Shown here piece after piece: positions 57,777 to 64,000 of a stretch of DNA of 64,000 nt. The DNA is from Phlebiopsis flavidoalba. Taxonomy: Eukaryota; Basidiomycota; Agaricomycetes; Polyporales; Phanerochaetaceae. The notes under the pieces are model-generated. The model ran no database searches, was not told the origin of the DNA, and worked only from the letters and a program-made list of their open reading frames with translations. Position numbers and translations under genes: made by a program. The stretch is from NCBI GenBank assembly GCA_035772785.1, contig JAOCPU010000001.1, positions 124,001-188,000 of the forward strand, in the 5' to 3' direction. Position 1 is the first letter of the stretch; each line of letters starts with the position of its first letter.

Positions 57777-58686
57777 GGACGCGGCGCCTAATATGCGCGT
57801 CGCGTAGCGTCACCCGCGTGACTCAACATCAGACACGGGACGTCACGGTGCGAGCGTGAGAGCGTGACGAGCTCCTCCGTCTCTGCCATGTCGACTTCCA
57901 CGACTATGTTTTGCGGAACGCTCGGTTGTAAGAAACCATGCATGATCCGCACAGACACTCTGCCTCTCATCAATCAAAGTCGCTCATAGGGCTCATCATT
58001 ATCATCCTGTAGGACCGGCTGCGCGGACCCCCCGAATTGCGACATGGCACGCACCATCCTTTCCTCCGTCTCCTCGCCCAGGCTAGCGACATTGCCATAA
58101 TCAAGGAGAGAAGATGTCATACATGCCTTTTCTCGCGGTGTTTCCGAAATGAACACGGCCCGTCGTTCGAATTTGTATAAGTGCGGATGTCGTCCCACAC
58201 TGGCCAAAGCCACTGGTTCCGCTTATCAGCGGAGCAAGCCCTGCGTTGTGATTTTCAGCGATTTTGTCGAACATTTGACACTGCTGTTCAACAACCAAGT
58301 AACCTCTGTTTTACTCTCTTATGACCGAGGCGCGTGGATGCTCAGCGATGATTTTTGCCCTGTAGCTCCGCGACGACCTGGGCAACCGCTGAATAGGAGT
58401 GATAGAGTTCGCTGGGGCACAAAGCAACGTACCGTAATGGAAGAGCGCGAAGATTGTGAGAAGAACGCCGTTTTGAACGCTAGTTACGGGCCAGTTGCGC
58501 CAAAGACACATGTAACTTCCCGCTTTGCGATCAGAATCCAGCAGTCTCCAATCACCGGAAAGCGTTGTTGTTGCAGCAGGGTCAGAGACGCTGCATATAA
58601 AGAACTCTCCTGGCCCGGTCCACCTCGGGATCCGAATGCACAACCCTTTTCTGCTTTCAGTCGCTGTGCGAGGTGTGGAGAAGAGC
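57777..58686 (-). other. Possible unidentified minus-strand gene
   Basis: The minus strand carries a coding-like segment at 57974-58213 (MTSSLLDYGNVASLGEETEE, then RMVRAMSQFGGSAQPVLQDD, ending at a stop), and longer frames at 58311-58688 with no stops for 126 codons. They may be exons of one gene lying between the AP endonuclease and the membrane protein, but I recognise no domain and cannot join them. Confidence 0.3.
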
Positions 58687-60755
58687 ATGCCGGTGAACTA
58701 CAATGACACCCTCGGTGCGCTTTTCGTAGGGGCCATGTTTACGGCACTGTGAGTTCCCAGTCAGAGTTTCAGTTGGTCTTGGTTGCTGAGGCATCGTCAG
58801 CTTCTATGGTATGCTGTGTCTGCAGTGCTTTCACTTTTCTCGATACTCTGAGCGTGTTGGATACGCCGTTTTCATTTCTGTACGTGCATGAACTTTGTGA
58901 ACGTCGATCAATGTTGCATCACGAACAGTCTAACCGTGACCTTCTTCAATAGGTATGGGCGTTATGGTGGCGTTCAGCTCTAAAATGTCCCAGGGTCGAG
59001 GAACCTGACGCGACCTATTGGCAGGTTACTGTGTACCGCGCATTTGGCGTTCACCACGGAGTCGGTGTATATGTGGGTTATTACGTCTCGTTCCTTCTGT
59101 GTACGCTCAACGAATCTGTCATAGATGGACGGTGCGGAACTTCGGTAATGACGCAGCGATATTCCGGGTGCCGTGGTACGTTTTCGCGAGCTTTTCTTTC
59201 ACGTGGCTTGGACTTAAGGCACACGACAGGACTATGGCGGTGAGTAAAATGATGCCTATCACCAAACGCCACACTGACTCAAAAATAACTCAAAGGTGTC
59301 TTCGTTGTTATCGGTATGGTGTCTTTTTTCAGGTTAGGTATATAGTCTGTTATCAATAATTCTCTAGACGTGCATCACAACCATCGTCCAATGGTACGCC
59401 TCAACTTACATCGCCTGTCCATATGTGTGCTGAACTTTGATGGACTTCAGCTGGTACTGCCATCGCATGTGGATTTGTAAGCCAAGAACACGCACAAAAA
59501 ATGCTATCTCTGACCCCGCTGCAATAACAGTGAGCAGCAAGAACCGACTCTTGACACTGCCCTGCGTAAGTCGTCGTCTGTGTACTATCATCAACGTTTG
59601 ATGGCTGATCAGTCAACAGTTTGGGATTATATGTCTGTCAGCTGGCAAGTGAGATCGTTCTGGGCAGCACTCATTACTCATTTCTACGCAGGTTTTGGTC
59701 TATGGTTAGTCTTTGTGTCTACGAGGGTACGATCATTCAACTGAACGTCGCCACTTCCTAGCCTCGAACGGGATGTCGTGAGCGAGCTTCCACCTACCAT
59801 TGACATGAGATGCTCATTAGCCAATAGATTTGAGATGGCACGAGTTGTCGACCTATACGAACACCCCATGTGTGTCCGACCGCTCCCCAACTCTGGTTTT
59901 GCTTTGCTGCTGATACGTGTCATAGTTGGTTGACATATCTCATTTGGGGCTTACTGCCCTCAGCTGACATCTACATTACCATAGCGCTATGCTACTATCT
60001 CTACCAGCACCGTACGCCCATCAGCCCATCAAGAGTAAGGCTTTTTATCGAGTATATCCTGTGCGCTTAGAACATGCTCATCACATTTCACTAGGATCTA
60101 TGCCATAGTCCTCTACGCTACTCGCTTCACTATCAATACTGGATTACTAACTAGGTGAGATTCTCAACGTGTGGCTACATGAGATTATGACTGACATGAG
60201 CATGCTCATAGTGTTATTGCACTCGTTTACATTGCGATCACGGTAAAGCTGACTGGGATTGTGCTTTGCTGTCGAGTCTGACTCTATCTGTCTTTACGAA
60301 CGCTACCATGCCGAAAACTACGTTTTTTGTGGCCAGTATTGCTTTCTTTTTTGTTTCAATGGCTGTTTAGTGATTTGCTTCATAGCATACGTTCTTCAGG
60401 GAGAAAGTAAGTGGCCTCCATAACGCCTTCTCATGCCATATTTTCACATTTTCATGGATCTCTCTCTAGTCTATACAAATTCTTTTGCTAGCTTCGTGTA
60501 GTGTGCCAAATCGAAGCTTCGGCTCTGTGGCTTATTCTGGCATTGCACGACGTAGCTTCAACGCGTGCGAGCAATATCGCGCTCAGCCAAAGACTGTCCA
60601 ACCGATGTCCACTCTCCGATTCGCACATGATACCGTGGCCGCACCGGTGTCAATGGTTAGTCACTTCTGTAAACGTAAGATGCATTGCTCTGATGCCCTC
60701 TCTACAGAGCACCAGTGGCGATACGGACGTCAATGCACGAACAGGACGCAGATGA
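58687..60755 (+). CDS. DUF6534-like multi-helix membrane protein
   Basis: It resembles the basidiomycete seven-helix family annotated as DUF6534, whose function is unknown. The start MPVNYNDTLGALFVGAMFTA matches the usual NTLGALFVG opening, then an intron and FYGMLCLQCFHFSRYSE. Later exons give SVSWQVRSFWAALITHFYAG, FYAGFGLW and ADIYITIALCYYLYQHRTPI (59960-60020), then a small exon INTGLLT near 60135, VIALVYIAITVKLTG (60215-60255), FVASIAFFFVSMAV (60330-60370) and a final LLTSF..SLNAR-like end with NIALSQRLSN. The family pattern of ALCYYL, then INTGLLT, then a C-terminal SLNAR is the basis for the call. At least six short introns are needed. The end is approximate, and some exons in the middle (58990-59600) could not be placed. 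Confidence 0.6.
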
Positions 60756-62723
60756 AGGACAAGGTTGTGAGAGGGAAGCTAGGGTTTTTAGGCCGTGGAC
60801 CTTGCAAATTCATGTACATTGACTTCTTTTCTCACAAACAAACAGTCGCTCATTTAACTCGAGGAGAGGAGAGACGCTTGCTTCTTGACGACAATATCTT
60901 GTTTTTCGAGTATTGGCGGCATGCGGGTCGTCACCCGCGTCACAGTCCGTACGCGATACAGTCGCCACTGTGGAGTCCGATGCGGGTGAAATGTACCTTG
61001 CGTCGGGCAGTTTTCATCATAAAGTGCCCGGATCGGGTGAAATCCGGTGATTCTGGGTGTCGGGTAAAAATGAACAACACGACGAAAATAATATATTTTT
61101 ATGCCTTTTACACGCGCGGGTATACGCGATGAACAGCAGTCGGGTGAAATTCCTCGGTCGTTCATCAGGTAGAAATTACACTGTAGTCTCATCTGCTAAA
61201 ACCGCGTGATTTTACAGCTGTTCTATGGTCTAAAACCATAGACCGCGCTGGAGTTTGGGCTGGAGTTGTCCTAACTCATCACAGCCCACTCGGGACTGTT
61301 TGACTTCGTCTCGAGGTGGTTGTGTGTGACATCCATTTCCCGCGACAGTGCGCACTCAACTTTGGCCAATGTTCTTCGCTTCTGCGCACGTGTGTCTGCA
61401 GACGTGAACTCGGAGGCCCGTTGTCTGCTTCGGAGGCATCAGGTCACAAGAGGTAGAGTTACCATGGGGAGACAGATATGAGCTGTAGATGTGCACCGCT
61501 GCTGACGACGTCGACGTTAGATGCAGGTGCTTGCGACCTTATGATTGGGCCAGTTCGGACGTGCTCGTCCAAATGCGGAATGTCCCGCCGACTCTGATAA
61601 GTGCGCTGTGTCGCTTGCCCCCCCGTGATGCGCGGCCCGATGCTGAAAAGCGTCGAGCTCGTAGATAAAGCCAAACGTCGACAGCTGCCGTCGAAGGTCA
61701 ATTCCCTCTACCTCTCACCTCCATCAGCTCTCTCTCTCACATTCCCGCCGGCCTCCAGCATGCGACCATCCACTGCAATCCTAAAGTGCGCGAGTCCGCG
61801 ACAGTGAGTTTTGTAAGTCAGTTGGCACTTCCCGTGTTAATAGCCCACCGCGTGCGCGTGCTCAAATATTGACAACAGAAAACGTCCTGCCGGTAGGAGC
61901 CCAACTACTGGCAATCCGGTGAGCGCTGACCTGTCCGATGTAGTCAGCGTGAAAGCTTTACTGGCCCAGGACCTAGGTGAACGGACTGTAGTGAGTACTT
62001 GGCCTCGTTGCTACTGTTGCTTGTACTGATACATTCGCGTCACAGATTTTCTAGTGGCTACCATTGTTCTGTGACCTCCGTCTCTGCTAGTTGCACTAGT
62101 ACCCAAGGGTCCTGGAGTTGGCATCGAGGCTATAACATTCATCTTCATCATATAAATTTGGTACATGTGGCATTTTCCCTTGATTAGTATATACAAGCAT
62201 GTATTTATTAATATAAAATGCATGCTTTTTCGAGTAAAATGCCTGAATAATGAGTGTGTCCCAATTACCTGGCATTGCGATGAAAACTACCCGTTTCAAG
62301 CGACCATGTAAAAGATGGTGATTTCTACCTGTTCAGGTGAAATTCACATCCGCTCGAGCCTTACACGGCAGTGCCAGGTGAAGTGTCAAAAATTTGAGCA
62401 CATTTCTGGTGAAAAGTACCTGCATGAATGTACCTGTTTCTCGTGTGATTTTCGCACTTTGTCGGAGTGTCTTTTTTGCCTCAAAACCATGTATAATTCA
62501 CCCGAATTTGTCGGGTACATATCACCTGCGCTGGACCCCACAGTGCGCCGCTCGCTCTCTTCGCCTTTTCGGCGCTCATTTGCCCACGTGGAATGACGTA
62601 AGCTGTCTGAACCGCGAACGCACGTGTCGCCCTCCTGCACAAACGCTCGCTCTACTTTGCACCTTTGCAAGACCTGAACGGCTTGACGCTACACATACAC
62701 TAACTTACATATTTGAGCTCATT
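60756..62723. other. Region with unassigned exons and a recurring motif
   Basis: About 2 kb upstream of OTU1. Around 61600-61980 the plus strand has coding-like pieces (MRPSTAILKCASPR, then after a GT...AG gap KRPAGRSPTTGNPVSADLSD, VVSVKALLAQDLGERTV) that I cannot name. Short copies of GGGTGAAAT or AGGTGAAA recur near 60987, 61038, 61141, 62335, 62374 and 62410, with a reverse copy near 62500. A 7-bp-stem hairpin (CTATGGT-CTAAA-ACCATAG) is at about 61224-61242. Confidence 0.4.
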
Positions 62724-63463
62724 ATGGCACCAATAAGACTCAGGCATCCGAAAGGATGGTTAGTGATGACCATTCAGGTCGATCTTGGACAGTTTTCACG
62801 GTACTGGATCTCCAGCAGGAGGATCTTTGCGGCAACCGAGATCCCCCCATCTCTACAAGAGCGTGAGTCGTATCTTGTGACTCAATACCTCGTACTCACA
62901 AAGCGTGTATATCATAGTGAAAGCAGGTTATCCACCACATAGCTTGACGCTGATACCTGAACTCCCTCTCGAAAGTCTTTTTTGGTCTGCAGAAGTGTTG
63001 AACAGCTCATCGTAACACAGAAGCCCGAGTCGTCCGCGCCCGTCCAAGCCAAAGGACGGAAGCTGCAAACCTCGTCTTCTGCCCCTTACACTGCGCCGAT
63101 GACAGGACTGCTCACGCGATCACAAGTCGCTGAGACTACTACGCCTGCACCAAGCGCATCTCAAGGGAGCGGGCCGGATTTCGTTGAAAACGGAAGGAGG
63201 AGTACCTCGTCACCGATGTAAGCACCCATTTATGTCTTTCCAGTGTCCCGTATCGAGACTGATAAGATTGGCTATTACCGTGATAGATCGTACCAGATGA
63301 CAACTCGTGTCTGTTCTCGTCAAATCGCGCTCGTGTTTTTGAGCAGAACGACATGAAGAAGGCTCAACAGATACGGAAGTCGCAGTGCGGTGACACGGTA
63401 GCACGCAAACCAGCGTGGCGCTGTCCGCTCTATATCTGATAGTGCGCAAAACTCAGTTGTGGC

Positions 63464-63501
<38 letters not shown>

Positions 63502-64000
63502 TTTTGGACGAGATCGACAAAAGCGACATGGAGCCACATGGACTGAGGCCATCCTAGGGTTAGAGTCCTTTTTTTGTGTGCTGCGCGACGAATAGCACTT
63601 GCATATGACGTTACGAATACGGTGCAGACATCCCCGAGACCAGTATATCAGCACCATCTCGGGGGGGGGAAGCCTTCATCGTGGGTGCATTTGGTGCCAT
63701 CGAGCTCGCCATCCTGGCGAAGCACTATTCGACCGAGATCGCCTCTGTAGACGTCGAGACGGACGCGTGGACAAATTCTCGCCGCCTCCATGAGGCCGAC
63801 TCGGGCAAACCGCTGCGTGCTCGTTTATTCAGGCAATTCATTACGATGCTGCGACAATCGCGCCTATCCTCGACGCGCCGGATGAGATTTCCACCAGACG
63901 GTCGTCCCGAGGGGAATAGCGACCGACGGCGTCACGGCGACGCCGTACTTGTGGCTGCCAAGAAGCTGGCCGATAAATTGAGGGCGAAGAGGGCGTATAC
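62724..64000 (+). CDS. Otu1/YOD1-type deubiquitinase, 3' end outside the window
   Basis: This OTU-family cysteine protease works with Cdc48/p97 and trims ubiquitin chains in ER-associated degradation. The N-terminal UBX-like domain starts MAPIRLRHPKG and continues with IFAATEIPPSLQE, an intron, LTLIPELPLESL and EQLIVTQKPESS. A Ser/Thr linker and an exon ending EGGVPRHR follow. The OTU core after the next intron reads VPDDNSCLFS (catalytic Cys codon 63308-63310), VFEQND, KKAQQIRK, then TWTEAILG near 63530-63556. Next are GAIELAILAKHYSTEIASVD, GRVDKFSPP, CVLVYSG..HYDAATIAP, DAPDE and FHQTVVPRGIATD, and the helix AAKKLADKLRAKRAYT at the window edge. The C-terminal zinc finger of the family lies beyond. 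An extra A at 63187-63190 breaks the frame. A 36-T run (63465-63500) lies between conserved blocks, probably in an intron. Confidence 0.87.
63465..63500. repeat. Poly-T run of 36 bases
   Basis: An uninterrupted run of 36 T inside the OTU1 gene, between the exon with KKAQQIRK and that with TWTEAILG. I place it in an intron running from about GTGCGCAAAACT (63441) to GACAAAAG. Its length is probably not exact. Confidence 0.7.

Noticed and set aside
63465..63500. Poly-T run as proof of a retroposed gene
   Set aside because: No flanking duplication or source sequence is visible, and the run fits inside an intron of OTU1.
1..64000. Programmed frameshifting as the cause of the many frame changes
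   Set aside because: The breaks lack slippery heptamers, occur in unrelated genes and even in a tRNA, and mostly involve run lengths; technical error is simpler.

Overview
The window looks like nuclear DNA of a basidiomycete fungus, most likely an Agaricomycete. Genes are dense, on both strands, and cut by many introns of about 50 nt with GT...AG ends. The gene families fit that group: FunK1 protein kinases, a DUF6534-type membrane protein, a basidiomycete-type BTB protein and monocarboxylate-type MFS transporters. Several ordinary eukaryotic housekeeping genes are also clear: fibrillarin, Pmt2, Hel2, mitochondrial ribosomal protein mL54, Ubp3/USP10, TFIIIC, AP endonuclease, Otu1 and tRNA-Ile.

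Nearly every gene is broken into two or three reading frames. Where the family is conserved enough to judge, many of the breaks are one-base length changes in short homopolymers or doubled bases, even in genes that should be essential and in the tRNA. I read these mainly as sequencing or assembly errors rather than mass pseudogenisation. All CDS coordinates are therefore gene spans that include introns, not open frames.

Layout. 0.8-2.3 kb: alpha/beta hydrolase (-). 2.6-5.4 kb: gene-poor. 5.4-7.9 kb: acyl-CoA synthetase (+). 8.1-8.6 kb: mL54 (+). 8.9-11.5 kb: HEL2 (-). 12-16.9 kb: two tandem MCT-type MFS genes (-), the second badly degraded. 16.9-18.9 kb: nothing recognised. 18.9-20.2 kb: NOP1 (+). 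20.8-23.7 kb: PMT2 (+). 24.2-27.7 kb: FunK1 copy A (+), preceded by a short repeat. 27.7-30.9 kb: UBP3/USP10 (-). 31.4-34.5 kb: coiled-coil protein (+). 34.9-37.9 kb: TFIIIC WD40 subunit (-). 38.0-40.0 kb: an unknown small gene overlapping a zinc-type MDR oxidoreductase (+). 40.3-43.1 kb: choline-transporter-like protein (+). 44.1-45.3 kb: BTB protein (-). 46.36 kb: tRNA-Ile(AAT) followed 27 bp later by an 865-bp hAT-type miniature transposon. 47.6-51 kb: FunK1 copy B (-), an inverted duplicate of copy A. 51-56 kb: repeat-rich, gene-poor island with a minisatellite and a threefold 80-bp repeat. 56.2-57.8 kb: AP endonuclease (-). 58.7-60.8 kb: DUF6534-like membrane protein (+). 62.7 kb to the window end: OTU1 (+, cut by the edge).

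The genes do not form one pathway. A loose theme is ubiquitin and translation: Hel2 marks collided ribosomes with ubiquitin, USP10/Ubp3-type enzymes remove it, and Otu1 is a Cdc48-linked deubiquitinase, alongside fibrillarin, mL54, TFIIIC and a tRNA. This may be chance. I found no convincing new multi-gene system. The best leads are the hAT element with a perfect 8-bp target duplication next to the tRNA, the overlapping two-ORF locus at 38.48 kb, the inverted FunK1 duplication and the unexplained repeats at 53-55 kb.
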